Shown here piece after piece: positions 1 through 12,043 of a DNA stretch of 64,000 nucleotides (the stretch's first letter is position 1; every line of letters begins with the position of its first letter). A program made the translations under genes and the position numbers. Origin of the DNA: Burhinus oedicnemus (taxonomy: Eukaryota; Chordata; Aves; Charadriiformes; Burhinidae); NCBI GenBank assembly GCA_008921705.1, contig VFFE01008914.1, forward strand, positions 1,372,092 to 1,436,091. The letters are read 5' to 3'. The notes beneath the pieces were generated by a model. The model searched no databases, was not told the origin of the DNA, and was given only the letters and a program-made list of their open reading frames with translations.

Positions 1-1375
1 GAAAACAGGGAAAAGAGCTATATTCTGTTTAAAACTATGGGATGGTTTTCATCGAGTTCATGCAGTGGACTCCTGGACATAATTAAATAGCATGTGGAAT
101 TCATAAGCTCACAAAGCTGTCTTCACAAAGCCATTGCCCTAAAATATGTAGTTTTAAATATCTTTAATGAAATCCTCAGAGCAACAAGTAACTCCCACTC
201 CCTGCAAGTGGATTATTACAGTCTTCACAGCCTTGTGGAAGTTTTAATTGAAGGGCACTACTTAAAGGGATGGTGTGGGATGACTCTAAGGTAAGATTGA
301 TCAGTACAGGCAGAATTTTATTACAAGTGTCAATTAGATTGAAAAGTGTTATAAAAAAGATCATTTGCATAGCTTTAGGGGACAAGGAGACACATTATTC
401 TGAAATCTCCTTTGCTGATTGTTTAGTGATTCTCTAAGGGTAACAGGGAGGAAATATTCCCTCCTGCAAGAGGAGACAGTAGCCACTTTCTGACTGGCTT
501 TGATTTAAAGCTCGTTAATGAGATATGTGCAGCTAATTAAGAGCAGGGAGAATTTAGCTATATACCACAGTGGAGAACAGCATTTATCAGAGAGGATCAG
601 ACTATTGCCCTATGGAAGTTTAGTGCTGTGCTACCAGGAGCGATTCAGTTCCAGTGCTGCAGAGGAGGGCAATACAACAAATAGCTAAAGCTGGTTGAAG
701 ACACGTTTTTTTTTCCCCCAGAAAAATATGGTTGCACTGACAATGCATTCTCTTAATGAAAAACCTCATTTTTGTTAATTCAACATAGTAAGGACAAGCT
801 CTTCCTTTTCATTTTCATTCTTTTTTCCTCTGGAGGGAAGGGACAAATTAGCAGACAGAAAGCCTTTGGCTATTGCAACTATATCTTTTTTGGTACTTGA
901 GCCAGACCACGGGATTGTCTACAATAGCATTTTAGTTGGGAGCAGAAGCATCCTTCTGACACAAATATTCCTGCAGCTCCCCACTTCCCTTACTTTTGTT
1001 TCCATTACAGAAATGGAAATGTGATCACAGTAAAGGGTGTGCACGAATTAGATTTCTTTTCATACTGAAACATGTTTGAATGATGTACTCCAGGCCAGCA
1101 CCTCGTCTGCTCCAGTTGCTAATGAGCATCCAGGTCCTGGACGAGTCTAGAGCTAAACCAAAGAGCTTTAATAATACTGTTGGGACATCAGCACCAACAG
1201 TTTCACTCTGGCGATCTCTTCCTTTTGGACTGTGCTACTTGCAGATACAGCAGGTGTCTCTACACAGCATAGTCACTCCTGGTGCGATTCATAGCCACGC
1301 GGCCAGTCCTGCAGTTTGACTTGCCCTGTGGCACTGGAGACACATCTGCACTGACCTCACACATTAGACCCCAGG
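1..1375. other. AT-rich non-coding DNA, no gene seen
   Basis: No open frame here is long enough or protein-like enough to support. Positions 480-580 are rich in TAAT/ATTA cores (for example TTAATGAG and CTAATTAA), as often seen in homeodomain-bound regulatory DNA, but conservation cannot be judged from one sequence. A pyrimidine tract ending in CAG at about 706-721 resembles a splice acceptor, but no matching exon or donor follows. Confidence 0.5.
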
Positions 1376-1510
1376 ACTTACAGACAATCTACTTCGTGTG
1401 GCATGGTGAAGGCCAATTGACATACCCACAGTGCCTAAAAGGATAGTAGGTGCCTGTGTTTAGGCAATGTAATCCTGCCCACCACCTGGGAATTCACCTC
1501 AGATTGTGGG
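1376..1510. repeat. Possible old dispersed repeat, copy A
   Basis: A stretch at 1426-1463 (CAGTGCCTAAAA, a short variable spacer, then GCCTGTGTTTAG) recurs with several mismatches at 2567-2605, on the far side of the CR1 copy at 1657-2310. The two matches run in the same direction. I do not recognise the family. It could be an old LTR or SINE-like sequence, or a local duplication. The boundaries are guesses. Confidence 0.3.
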
Positions 1511-1656
1511 CACCCAACCTTCAGTATATAAACATAGACATCTGTATGTAAGCTTGTTGTTTATAAGATATTAAAATACATAGAAACTGTTGTCCTAAAC
1601 ATAATGCTATTTTTAGATGTTCTGGGCACCTGCCTGGCCTCCAGGCCACCTGTCAT

Positions 1657-2310
1657 ACAGAATCATAGAATAGTTTGGATTGGAAGGGACCTTTTAAAGG
1701 TCACCTAGTCCAACCTCGCCTGCAATGAGCAGGGACATCTTCAACTAGATCAGATTGCTCAGAGCCCCATCCAGCCTGACCTTGAATGTTTCCAGGGATG
1801 GGGCATCTACCACCTCTCTGGGCAACCTGTTCCAGTGTTTCACCACCCTCACTGTAAAAAAATTTCTTCCTTACAGCTAGTCTAAATCCTCCCTTTTAGT
1901 TTCAAACCATTACCCCTCGTCCTATCTCAACAGGCCCTGCTAAAATGTTTGTCCCCATCTTTTCTGTAGGCCCTGTTTAAGTATGAAACACCTCAAGAAG
2001 GTCTCCCTGGAGCTTTCTCTTCTCCAGGCTGAACAATCTCAACTCTCTCAGCCTGTCCTCATAGAAGAGTTGTTCCATCCCTCTGATCATTTTTGTGGCC
2101 CTCCTCTGGACCTGCTCCAACAGGTCCATGTCTTTCGTGTGCTGAGGGTCCCAGAGCTGGACGCAGTACTCCAGGCAGAGTCTCACGAGAGCGGAGTAGA
2201 GGGGCAGAATCACCTCCCTCAGCCTGCTGGCCTCGCTTCTTTTGATGCATCCCAGGATATGGTTGGCCTTCTGGGCTGTGAGTGCACATTGTTGACTGGT
2301 ATGGTGTAGA
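1657..2310 (-). repeat. CR1 LINE, 5'-truncated, about 0.65 kb
   Basis: The copy is sense on the minus strand: on the plus strand it opens with the reverse complement of the CR1 3' tail (CAGAATCATAGAAT) followed by TTGGAAGGGACC. The rest follows the usual CR1 3' order: the TCCAACCTC motif, the CCAGGGATGGGGCATC block, the GTTCCAGTGTTTCACCACCCTC block, the CTCGTCCTATC block, and then sequence encoding the end of the ORF2 reverse transcriptase. CR1 copies are normally 5'-truncated by incomplete reverse transcription, and this one stops within ORF2. It lies between two matches of an older repeat. Confidence 0.96.
1977..2213 (-). pseudogene. CR1 ORF2 reverse transcriptase remnant
   Basis: This 78-codon open stretch belongs to the CR1 copy at 1657-2310. 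It carries the conserved block after the catalytic palm: [18 protein letters not shown], then a [22 protein letters not shown] segment and [23 protein letters not shown]. In the family this region lies in the C-terminal third of ORF2. No catalytic motif is included, because the element is truncated upstream. The frame ends at a stop just after EVFHT, inside what is normally coding sequence, and the remaining CR1 coding sequence downstream is out of frame or interrupted. It is dead. Confidence 0.9.
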
Positions 2311-2364
2311 TGTCACATCTACAGTAGAATAACTCAAGATGCTGAATCCCACCTTGAGGCAATA

Positions 2365-2620
2365 CTGTCAGTAGAGCCTAGAGAGCCATTCAGTCACCCA
2401 TAAGTAGATGCAGGACATGGTTCGGTTGCCTAGACATAGGCATACATTGCTGTCCGAGATATCCCAAAGTATACAAAACACCTGCACAGGGCTGGTAGCT
2501 CTGACACAGGATTTATGGAATATTCACAGCCTTCTGCAGTGGTAGCTGCATACCAAGGTGGGACACCCTACAGTGCCTAAAATGAGGCAAGAAGCCTGTG
2601 TTTAGCACACCATGGAAAGG
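2365..2620. repeat. Possible old dispersed repeat, copy B
   Basis: It shares the CAGTGCCTAAAA...GCCTGTGTTTAG block with the stretch at 1426-1463, in the same direction. Upstream it holds a TTGCCTAGACATAGGC motif typical of the TAGGTGCC-type sequences seen elsewhere in this window. The CR1 at 1657-2310 sits between the two matches. I cannot name the family, and the boundaries are estimates. Confidence 0.3.
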
Positions 2621-4093
2621 AAGATAATACATTTTGTCATTTGCTCTGTCACTTTCCTCCTCATCACCCAATTTTTTTTTTGTATTTGGGAGATGTAATG
2701 AGTCTGCATTGCCAGGTGGAAATAGCATGAAAGTGAAATATTTGGGGAAAAATATTCACAAGAAAAAAATCTGACTTCTGCCTTTGGTCCTTCTCTTTCT
2801 GTGACTTTTCCAACAGATGACTTCCCAGCAAGACCCAAAGAAAAAGAACATCTCTCAATATTGTCTGACTTCGGAATTTCTCTGTGTGAGGGAAAGCTAG
2901 GCACACCTCATATGCCCTAGTCTGGAATGTGAATATCATCTCCTGGTTGTATTTTGTCCGCAGATCAGTAATAGTGTTCTTCAGAGTAATGAGATCACGT
3001 TCTTGAGGGAAATTACAACTAGGGATCTGTCTTAGAACTTTCCCAATATCATGCATATTCATCTATTTATTTAATTTCAAATTTTATTTTATTCAGTTTT
3101 CAGGGGGCAGATTGCAGTTTATGGCAAATACATTTTTTGCCAGAATAAACTGTTTTATTATAAATATGTGTAGTTTCTCAGTTGTACTTTTGGCTACTTA
3201 CCTGATCTCATACAGTCATTTCTTTGTCATGTGAACTGAAACTCTAAAACTACATCAAAAAACAAACTGAGAGAAATTAGAAATACTTCATTTGATGCAT
3301 CATAGGTAACAGAGGGATGTAGTCATAATTTGTGTTATTGCTACATACAGGTGTCTCTCTTCTGCCATTTCTAGCTAGCAATTTATTGGTGTTAAAGCGG
3401 TTCTTGGCATTCATCCCTCACTGCATCACGTTGCACTTTGTACAATTAATTTTTAAACCGTTTTCTTTACTGCAATATCCAGAGTCATTTACCTGTTTCT
3501 ATAAAATATTGCAACATTCCTCTTTACTGATGTGTAATCCAACTTCATGTCACCAGCAAATGTCATTTCAACACAGCTATATTGCTTGCCTAACTGTTAA
3601 ACCAAAAAAGTTTGGTCTCAGATTTTTAGGAAAACCCAGTAAGAACTTCTTTCCAGTCCAATAAAACTCTTTGTAACACAATCCCTTGAGTTGGCTGCAT
3701 GTTATCAAATATATAATTTTTGTTGTCTCTGTGAAAACTTACGCTCTCATCAGATTTTCTCCTAGTAATGGGCATAGTACAAAAATCAGTAGCTACTGAA
3801 CAACATTTCCTCTTCTTAAGATACAGGAATTTATTTTGCTCTTCTCTCAAACACGGTAACTCGTTCAACTTGACAGATTCGTGAAAAATACTGTTTTGAT
3901 GGCATAGCTTATTTAGGTAGCTTGTCAGCTCAGCGTGAATTGCTAGTGGTCAAACTGAACATGCTGTTCTGAGAAAATATAATTTGGTTAACACACATTG
4001 ATTTGCTGCTGGTTTTGATCATTGACCAGACTGTAACATAGAGATCAGTGTTCAGTTTCGTGGATGTGTGTGCTTGCATGTGTGGAAATTTGC
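2621..4093. other. Non-coding DNA, no gene seen
   Basis: The longest frame is an open stretch on the minus strand at 2664-3062. It has no recognisable domain and no convincing splice sites, and its length is within chance for AT-rich DNA. Otherwise the region is unique sequence with short A/T tracts. Confidence 0.45.
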
Positions 4094-4225
4094 TTCAGAA
4101 TCACAGAATCATGAAATCATAAAAATGTTGGTTGGAAGATCATCTAGGCCAGCCTCCTGCTTGAAGTGGGACTATGGTCAATGCTGGATTAAGTCAGACA
4201 TGGCTCCGTCTAGTTTTTGGTGGAT
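4094..4225 (-). repeat. Short, decayed CR1 3' fragment
   Basis: The plus strand reads CAGAATCACAGAATCATGAAATCATA, then GGTTGGAAGATCATCTAGGCCAGCCTCCTGCTTGAAGTGGG. This is the order of the CR1 3' tail followed by the GATCATCTAGTCCAACC-type block and a CTCCTGCTCAAAGCAGG-like segment. It decays into unrecognisable sequence after about 4225. Only the last part of the 3' untranslated region is present, and the divergence suggests an older insertion. It is sense on the minus strand. Confidence 0.8.
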
Positions 4226-7052
4226 ACAGTTTCTCATGTATTTGCTTGAGTGCTTTAACGTTCAAGGAAAGCAAAAACAAATGGGTCACGAGTAAGGGTG
4301 ATGTGAAATTCAGATTTGCATTTGAATGAATATTCTCAGATCTCTTTCATATTATTCCCTCAGGCCATGAAAAGTACAGGCACAGATTACTGAGAACTCT
4401 CTAGACTGACTGATTGATATGGTTTGTATTTGCCATGTAAATGTACAGAGTTTACTACTGTATCTATACAAATATAATGCTGATTGACAAACTTGCCCAG
4501 AAACAGTCATCTCCTAGGAGGAGGAAGTCATTAACATTTTAAAAAACAAAATCCTAAAGGAAGGCTGTTCAGACACCGCAAAAGAAGGTGGTACTTTGAG
4601 ATGTGCGAAGGTATGAGCAGTCAATATTAAGGATTCCTTTGTTTTTATTGAAACAAAATTCAAGGATTTTTTTTTCAATAAAAGAAACATTTGATATGCA
4701 AACTAGAAGAATTCAAAAAGGATTGAGGAATAATTAAGTTTATGATATATATTGGAACATAAAAACAGAATTGTAAATTGCATATTTAAATTTTAAAAAA
4801 CAAGAAAATGTACAACATGTTAAAGAAGCCTTTAGCATTTGAGCGCCACAGAGGACTACAAAGGGGAAGGACACTAGCTCTGAATATAGCCTAGTTGCTC
4901 ACAAGTTTCCGTAGAGCAACCCTCTAAGTCAAACAATATGCTGCTGTTCAGGGGAAAAATGCACCCTTTATTAGGTAAGTTTTTTTACCTAGGTAACTTA
5001 GAGCACATGAGTAAGATATCAGTTGAGATAGTTACCATTTGTCGTAGTGCCCTGCCTTGAAGAATGAGAAAGTAGTTTCCATTTTAATGAGCAGTTGTAA
5101 AGGAGGATGTTAGTTCACACAGCGTCAGGGACAAAACTGCTGACGGCATGAGCCAGAAGTATACAGTTTTGTTTTTATCAACAAAGTTTGCTGCATCTTC
5201 CAGTTTCTTTTTCAGCCCCTGTACACTGTCTTGTCAGAAAAAGTCCCTGCACCTTTCTTGATGTCCTCAATCTCCTTTGCCTCTGTTGATCCTATATACG
5301 CCATTGTTTTTGATTCCCTTCATCCTTGCTCTTTTCACTGTTTCTCTTTCCGCTCATTGCTTCCTCTCCTGCCTGCTAAAACGGGAGACATCTTCTCAAA
5401 GGACAGCCCACATACTGTAAATTTTAAAATAATGGGGTTTGTGACCGTCTTTCCTACGTTCTGCTTGTCAACAAAAAAACCCAAAAAGACCACCCTGACT
5501 GTTTTGATCAACTATATAGGGTGCTTTCATCTTCCTCAAAATACTGAGGAAGCATGATCAAGAGCATATGAAAAGCTGTGTTTGAGTCTACCTGCTGGTT
5601 GACCACAGAAACCTATAGCTCGCCTATCACTTATTGCAAGCCTTGTAGCTTTAAAATTTTAAAATTGCAACTTTGTGAGGCTGCAGAAGTCAGTTCCTCA
5701 CTTTGCCGCAACACATCTGAAATCAGAACACAAACGCTGTGGGGCAGACCTGTAACGTATTAAACTGGCTCTCTTCCTGTTAACATCGCGAACCGAGAGC
5801 TCTCTGTGTGATTCCTGAGCCGTGGGATGACTCACTGCAACTTGCTCTCTGCTGGAAGAGGACTTGATGGTGCCTGCGAGATCCAATTCCTTTCCAAAAG
5901 CAGGAGGTGGTCCCATGAGCCTCCCACACTAGCCCTCTCAGGCTGGCCAGAGACAAGTAGAAGAACTCATGAAAAGTAATGTAGGTTATATTTAAAGACA
6001 AGCTGTCATCCTTGCAGTTCAGCAGTGCCTAACCAAAAGTTGTTTTGAAATGTGCCGACCTAAGGAACTAGAAATGCAATTTCTAGAAGGCAATTTCACC
6101 TCTTTTTATATCTAGACCTATAGCACTGGGATTTCTCCCTCATTTCCAGCATCTGATGATGTACAGATAAGGTCAATAATTCTTCTTCTCAGCCTTGCCT
6201 GAGAGTCCGTAAGTTTCCTGAAATCACAGCCTTCTTATCAGGAAGCCACTGAAGGTGCAATTCTGCTTCATGATTTCTCTAGTAGAAAGGGAGTTTCCAG
6301 GGCCAATCTGTTTGCTCTTCTCCCCAACTTGCCACAAGTTATTGCCTATGCAGCAGTTCAACTGCTTTTGCAATGGTAGTGATCCCATGTTTTACAAACC
6401 TTCCAAAAATAAGGGGGGAGATGCCAAAGATTATTTCTCACCAATGGTGACTAGCATATGCATTCAATATTGTTTAATATTTACAATACTCTAGGCCTAA
6501 TACACCAACGGGAGATCTCGCCAGCTGCCTGCTGGTTCCAGGCTCTCACGGATACTTACAGTAAGATTTCTGCCCCATTCTTGCTTGTTTGTTCAGCTTC
6601 CCCCTTCCCCTTAACTGCCCTTCTCCTCCTGATCTTCTCATCTGCTTTTAACCCACATACTGCCTCTCCTTCTCCTTGGATTTCAGTATAGGTCCTCCAC
6701 TTTCTAGCGGACACTGTAGGAATTTTTTGTGCTCTTTGACCTCTTTGGCCAAACACGCGAGGCTGACACAGGGGAAAAAATAAGCAAAGTTTTTTCCTGT
6801 AGACAAGGCTGAACTTGCAAAGGAGACTGAAACGTCTTCTTCCACTGGAAGATTGGTCCTTGACATCTGGCAGCACTCTTCATATCTTGCATATAGCACA
6901 CTTTTTTCTAAGGGCATTTATTGTTATATGCAGAGCAATTTATAAGGATGCAAATCAGTGAAATATTCCATTGGTTTAAGGAAGACAGAGCTCCTCAGAG
7001 GTCTTTGGGCAGGAACACAAATTTTATCCTGAGACCGCTTTAAGCCTGGCTC
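4226..7052. other. AT-rich non-coding DNA, no gene seen
   Basis: I see no coding exon, RNA gene or recognisable transposon. There are poly-T and poly-A runs (for example near 4666-4684) and a small inverted repeat at about 6070-6088 (CTAGAAAT/ATTTCTAG). Several 60-100 codon open frames at 5.2-6.9 kb overlap each other on both strands, as expected from chance. Confidence 0.45.
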
Positions 7053-7230
7053 AATTCTTCCTTTTTTTCCTTTTTAAAATATCCATTGACTCACTTTGCA
7101 TATATCAAATAACATTTTATGACACACTGTTGTGCTGATGCAGATACAGGAGAAGCAGTAAGCATAACGTGTGGGCCATGCAGAGTGATTTATTGAACTG
7201 GTTGTTTGGTGAAAAACTAAGCAAAGGGCT
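7053..7230 (+). repeat. Left arm of a large inverted duplication
   Basis: This 178-bp segment recurs in reverse complement at 8241-8423. The two align from AATTCT at the outer edge to GCAAAGRGCT at the inner edge. Over the roughly 155 bp from AAAATATCC inward I count nine mismatches, all transitions, plus one 5-bp length difference. No CR1, LTR or known transposon signature is visible in the arm, and I see no obvious target-site duplication at its ends. Confidence 0.9.
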
Positions 7231-8240
7231 CAAAGTCACTGGAGGCAGCTGGAATCTTTCAATAGGTCTAGGATCAGCTGTGGCAGAAGACAAACCTTTG
7301 TTTCTCTTGGTCTATCTGCTCTGTTTATAAATACAATTACAGATGCAGTGGAGTAGGCTTGCAGTGTTTGATTACTCACTGCAAACACGGGTATTTTAAA
7401 TCTGTGGGTGAAAAATATTAATCCCATGGCAGGTCATCTTATTTATTGTGATACACAGCTATGAAAAGTTAAGAGAAAAGAAAAAATGAAGTTAATATTT
7501 ATTCTGCAATAATGAATTGCTTAGAGAGAGAAGTTTTCTTAGGAACTATTTGCTGCAGGAACCTTAGTATAGCAATTCTAATCCTGCTTAATGTGAGTTA
7601 CACACACAACCGTAGATACACCCAACATATTTTAAATACAAAGTGAGTACTGATTGAAACATGAAATCCATTGCTTCTTCCTTGCAATTTCAGTTACTCA
7701 TATAATTGAATTCCAAGATCTGTGTTTTTAATAGTAGTGTGTTTTTTCTCTCAGTCCCTCCCTCAGAGTACTAGTATTATAAATGTTTTTTAACCAGAAA
7801 ATCGTAATAGATGCCGTTGAATTTGCAGAAAAATAAATTGTTACCTGATTTAAGTGAGCTCTCAGTTAATTTTGTCAGTTGTGAGATGAATGTACATTTG
7901 TTTGTAGTCTAGAATCATCACATTTTACAAGGTTGAAAAGTGCATAACAAATAATTTTGATTAGTTTTTAAAGGACAAGTTGATTTTGCATTTTTGCTTG
8001 CTACCTTAGAATATTGTGCTCATTTCTATGAGGCAGATACTCAAACAGCTCTTCCCTAATAAGGTAAAAGTTGTAGAAAACATGCATTTGAGATTTTGTA
8101 ATTAAGTACTCAATTTGAGCACACTTACAAATGCCAGAGGTAATGATTCTTTGAAGTTTATCGTTCATGGTAATCTTTTCATGCTACAAAAAAGGCAAGG
8201 AATACTGTGACCAAACAAAATTAGAACCATAAATCAGATT
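7231..8240. other. Spacer between the inverted arms
   Basis: About 1.0 kb of AT-rich sequence separates the two arms. The longest frame inside is only about 63 codons, on the minus strand at 7236-7427, with no transposase-like motif. If the arms were terminal inverted repeats of a DNA transposon, this would be a non-autonomous internal region. It could equally be unique sequence trapped between the copies of an inverted duplication. Confidence 0.6.
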
Positions 8241-8423
8241 AGCTCTTTGCTTAGTTTTTCACCAAACAACCAGTTCAATAAATCACTCTGCATGGCCTAT
8301 ACATTATGCTTACTGCTTTTCCTGTATCTGCATCAGCACAACACAACAGCATGCCATAAAACGTTATTTGATATATGCAAAGTGAGTCAATGGATATTTT
8401 AAAAGGAAAAAAGAGGGAGAATT
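8241..8423 (-). repeat. Right arm of a large inverted duplication
   Basis: This is the reverse complement of 7053-7230 at roughly 94% identity by hand count. On the minus strand it has TTGTG twice in tandem (around 8338-8347), where the left arm has it once, which explains the 5-bp length difference. Outside 8423 the similarity to the left flank stops, so the duplicated unit ends cleanly at about AATTCT. Confidence 0.9.
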
Positions 8424-9480
8424 TTTTACTATTTTAAATGCAGTACTGTCTCCAGAAGATATTTGGTTGGAGAATACGAGCTGGCTGTAGCAGTGCAGTA
8501 AGGGCATGCAGTAAATTTCTGCAATATCATCTTCCTCCAGATACAGTCAGTTACTGGCTGCTATATTAAGTGACAAGGCCAGCTTCACATTTTGAAATGT
8601 GAAGGTTAAACTGTGTGATTCCTTTAGGTACACCTCACATGACACATCTACATTTTCCTTTGAAGTTTTGTGTATGTTCCTATCTATCTCTGGTCTCACT
8701 GGTGGAGCTGGTCCATGACTCCCTCTCTTCCGTTTTGCAGTCTTTCTCAAGTGACCGGCATGCTTGCATTTCCCCAGCCTTGCCACACAGCCCTGCACAA
8801 AGTGTTTCAGCTCACGCCTTTTGCCAAAATGCAGTAAATCTATGCATGCAGTTTCATGGTATGGTCTACAGACAGCAGGACTGTGAGTCAGCCTGACTCA
8901 AAACGTTCAGAGAAAGAGGTTAGGCAGTACTGGAAATGTTATTGCAGTAAATGCAAAGAAATTCTGTTTTCTATTCCCCACGCTTCCAACAGTGAACAAA
9001 CTGTGAAGACCTCAAATTTGACTGGCAATAAGGAGAGCTGATAAATGAGTGTCTTTTAACCATCCCAAGGTAATAATAATGGATAAACAAATGAATAAAG
9101 AAATAAGAATTGGTCCTTGATGCATCGTTGATTAGATCCCTTGTCTCCTGACTCTATTTTTATGCTTTTTATGTTATCTATTCAGTACCTCTAAATAATT
9201 GGAAACAATAGTAGACACAACATAAGTACAAACTGGAATGGTGAGTATCTTGGTCTTTTTGATTAACGTTCCTGCCTTTTGAAGCTGAGACGTTAAAACT
9301 GTTTATCACATAATATTTTTTATTTATAAGTACTGATTGTTATGTGAAAATACTTTTTTGCCGAAATCAAAACTATTCTTAGAAACAGTGGTTCTGACAT
9401 AACTTTGGTTGGATAGGTACCAAGGTGGAGGTTGAGACTGTAAGGGAGCTACGTACTTGCAGGCCAGCTAATACTAGTGA

Positions 9481-9514
9481 TATTAGCTATAAATCACTAT
9501 TAGCTATCAATCAC
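9481..9514. repeat. 17-bp tandem duplication
   Basis: TATTAGCTATAAATCAC is followed at once by TATTAGCTATCAATCAC, two copies with one mismatch. A partial third copy follows (TATTCA). This looks like local replication slippage. Confidence 0.85.
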
Positions 9515-9907
9515 TATTCATGACAGTGGTAAATTATCTAGATCACAGGAGATCCTTAGTCTGCATTGGTCAAAGCAGGGACATACATGGTGATTTTGCC
9601 TATTTTAGCTTGAGGTCTTTGATCACAGAGGACCCTTTGTCTCAGGTACTTTTCACAAATGTTTGTGAATGGATCTAGTTTTCATTCTGTATAAAATTTT
9701 TAAGCAATTAATCCTAGAAATGCTCAACAAAATGCAGCCTGTGTTTTCCTGTTAGCATCATCTTAAAGTGTGCCAAGGAAGACACTATGAAAAATGGAGA
9801 ATATTCTCCTTCTCTCCAATATGCCTTTTGACTTATTGAAGATATTTATAACTGGATTAGAGTATCAAACATCCTGAACATCCTCTCTTTTACAGAATGT
9901 TTTTAGT

Positions 9908-9947
9908 AACTACACTACTTTTTTGTTAACTACACTACTTTTATAAC
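9908..9947. repeat. 20-bp tandem duplication
   Basis: Two adjacent copies share AACTACACTACTTTT and differ over the last five bases. A local slippage duplication is the simplest reading. Confidence 0.85.
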
Positions 9948-12043
9948 TAAGCTGCACAGCTTCTCTATGAACCAGGCAGTAGTCTTCCCTTTCTTTTACA
10001 AAAGAGGTAGCTGGGAAGCCATTCACTCTTGGCTTGGTCCCAGCCAGGAATAGAAGCTGAGCCTGCGAAAGAGGTGGCCTGTGTGTTGTGGGAAGTCATG
10101 TTGCCTTAAGTTGGGCATGCTAAATCTTGGTACTATTGAAAACTATTTTTTTAACCATTGGACTTCAGAGATCCCAGGGTGAAACCTGAGTGTATTCTTC
10201 TTCTATCTCACAGTAGCTTCCCATAAACCAATTGCTTAAAAGCTACATAAGCACAGAGGACAGCTGTCCTCTGATATTCTTTGCTAAAGTGGAAGAGCTG
10301 AACCTATTGACAAGTCGTTACTTGTATTACCTTATTTTAACCTTTGTAATATAAATGTGTTTACAAGACTCCTTGTTATTGCTTACTTGGGGAACTTGGA
10401 TTTATTGACATACACTGATTCATCCAAACCAATTTTTAGATTTCTTCAGTTTCTTCACAACCAGAAGGTGATTCTGTCCATTTAAGATTTGAAATGAATC
10501 CTTTCTGATGAGATCACTTTGGTCACTGTGATCTCCTCAGGAGACAAATTTGCTGACTTCTGATTTTAGGTCTTGTGTCTTAAACTCACTGCTGTGATTG
10601 AGACTTTTGCCACAGTGCTGTTCTGTACACATCTGAACAAGTTCATTTCATTTACCAGGGATGTCAATCTCACTGCTTTCTCTAGTGCTAAATTCTTGCT
10701 TTAAAAATCAGATGTTTATATGCATATTATTTATTAATATATTATAGCATTTAACAATATTATACACTGAGAGCCTCAAAATACGTGAGCTATGAAGATT
10801 AACAAATCACAAAGGTACAGCACAGCAGATTCTTAGTGACACTGTATATTCCTTCTAGTATTATAATGTAGTAGGTGGGTTGGGCATAAAACTATCTTAA
10901 TAAGGAAAGGATTCTTTATCCTTATTTTTATTTTTTCATGTATTTGTATAAGGAAAAGACTACCAGTTATATATTCCCAATGAAAAAAAACCCGTGAATA
11001 TTGTTAGTGAAATCATTTTAAAAACATGAGATCTTGTTGTCTAATATTACCTAGGTTCTCAGGTACTTGACTTCTTATCTCTCAGTCAGCCAACATAAGC
11101 CAAAAAGTGGCCTAAAGGCTTAGATGTTCCGGTGGTTACTCCAGCACAATCTAATCTGTGACCTCTATCCCTTTGGTTTTTATAATGTCCTTATAAAAAC
11201 ATAGTACATTTAAGTATGCTTAAAGTGCTACTGGCTATAATTAAAGTTCTGTCAGCCTTTCCATTATAAATCCCTCTTTTCAAGGTTTAATATCTCAGCA
11301 GTTTCAATTCCCACTGGGCTAAACTTGATACAGAAGCTGTCAGCATGAATGCAAATCCCTCCTACCTTCAAAAATATTTTCAGTTCATAAAGTTGCTGGT
11401 TTTTATTGAGTCCTACAGTCTGCAAAAGTATTTCTGATTAGCTTCCCTCCCAAAGTGTATCACATTGTCTTGTCTCATCTTACATAAATCAAGAAATAAA
11501 TGTGTCCTAACTTTGAAATGCAGAAACGCACGGATGGAGTTTCCTTTTGCCTTGTTCTGTGCTATAGATTGAGTGCAGTTTCTACCCATATTGAAAACTG
11601 ATGAGTTCAAGTTAGATACCCAGACTCTTCCAGCCTGTGTCTACTAGGGTGTAGAAAGCAAAAGTTAATTACCTTGGCCATAAAGTATTATACCTCACAT
11701 CTACATTTCCTGTATTTATTTCTTAATGCTGGACTGCATTTGCTAAACATTTGATTAGAGGTAAGTAGGTGACTCTTGGAGAAATTAGCAAACACACTAT
11801 TTAATTAATTTTTCAGTTTGGGGATAAGTCTAGAGCTGCTTAGCTCTCCTCTGCCTGACCATCTTCTACTTCAATAGTGCAAACTGTATTTCTAGATAGG
11901 GAGGAGAATGACCATTCTTGGTCTCCAATACCAGGAGAAGTGTATCTTGAAAGCTGAAGCGACTCCTGCAGAGTACCTTGGAACTGGCCTAAACCATGGA
12001 AGAAGATAGTTGTCAACAGTTTGGTGGTCTTCTAATTTTATTG

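Larger units (their letters stand above)
8424..12043. other. AT-rich non-coding DNA, no gene seen
   Basis: No exon or named repeat is visible. Two small tandem duplications lie at 9481-9514 and 9908-9947 and are listed separately. The region around 10.7-11.1 kb is especially AT-rich. Confidence 0.45.

Noticed and set aside
2664..3062. 132-codon open frame on the minus strand
   Set aside because: No recognisable domain, no clear splice acceptor or donor, and a length expected once or twice by chance in 64 kb of AT-rich DNA. A translated search would settle it.
7053..8423. CR1 or endogenous retrovirus LTRs as the source of the inverted arms
   Set aside because: The arms are inverted, not direct. 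They lack CR1 motifs and there is no TG...CA end, primer-binding site or retroviral coding sequence.
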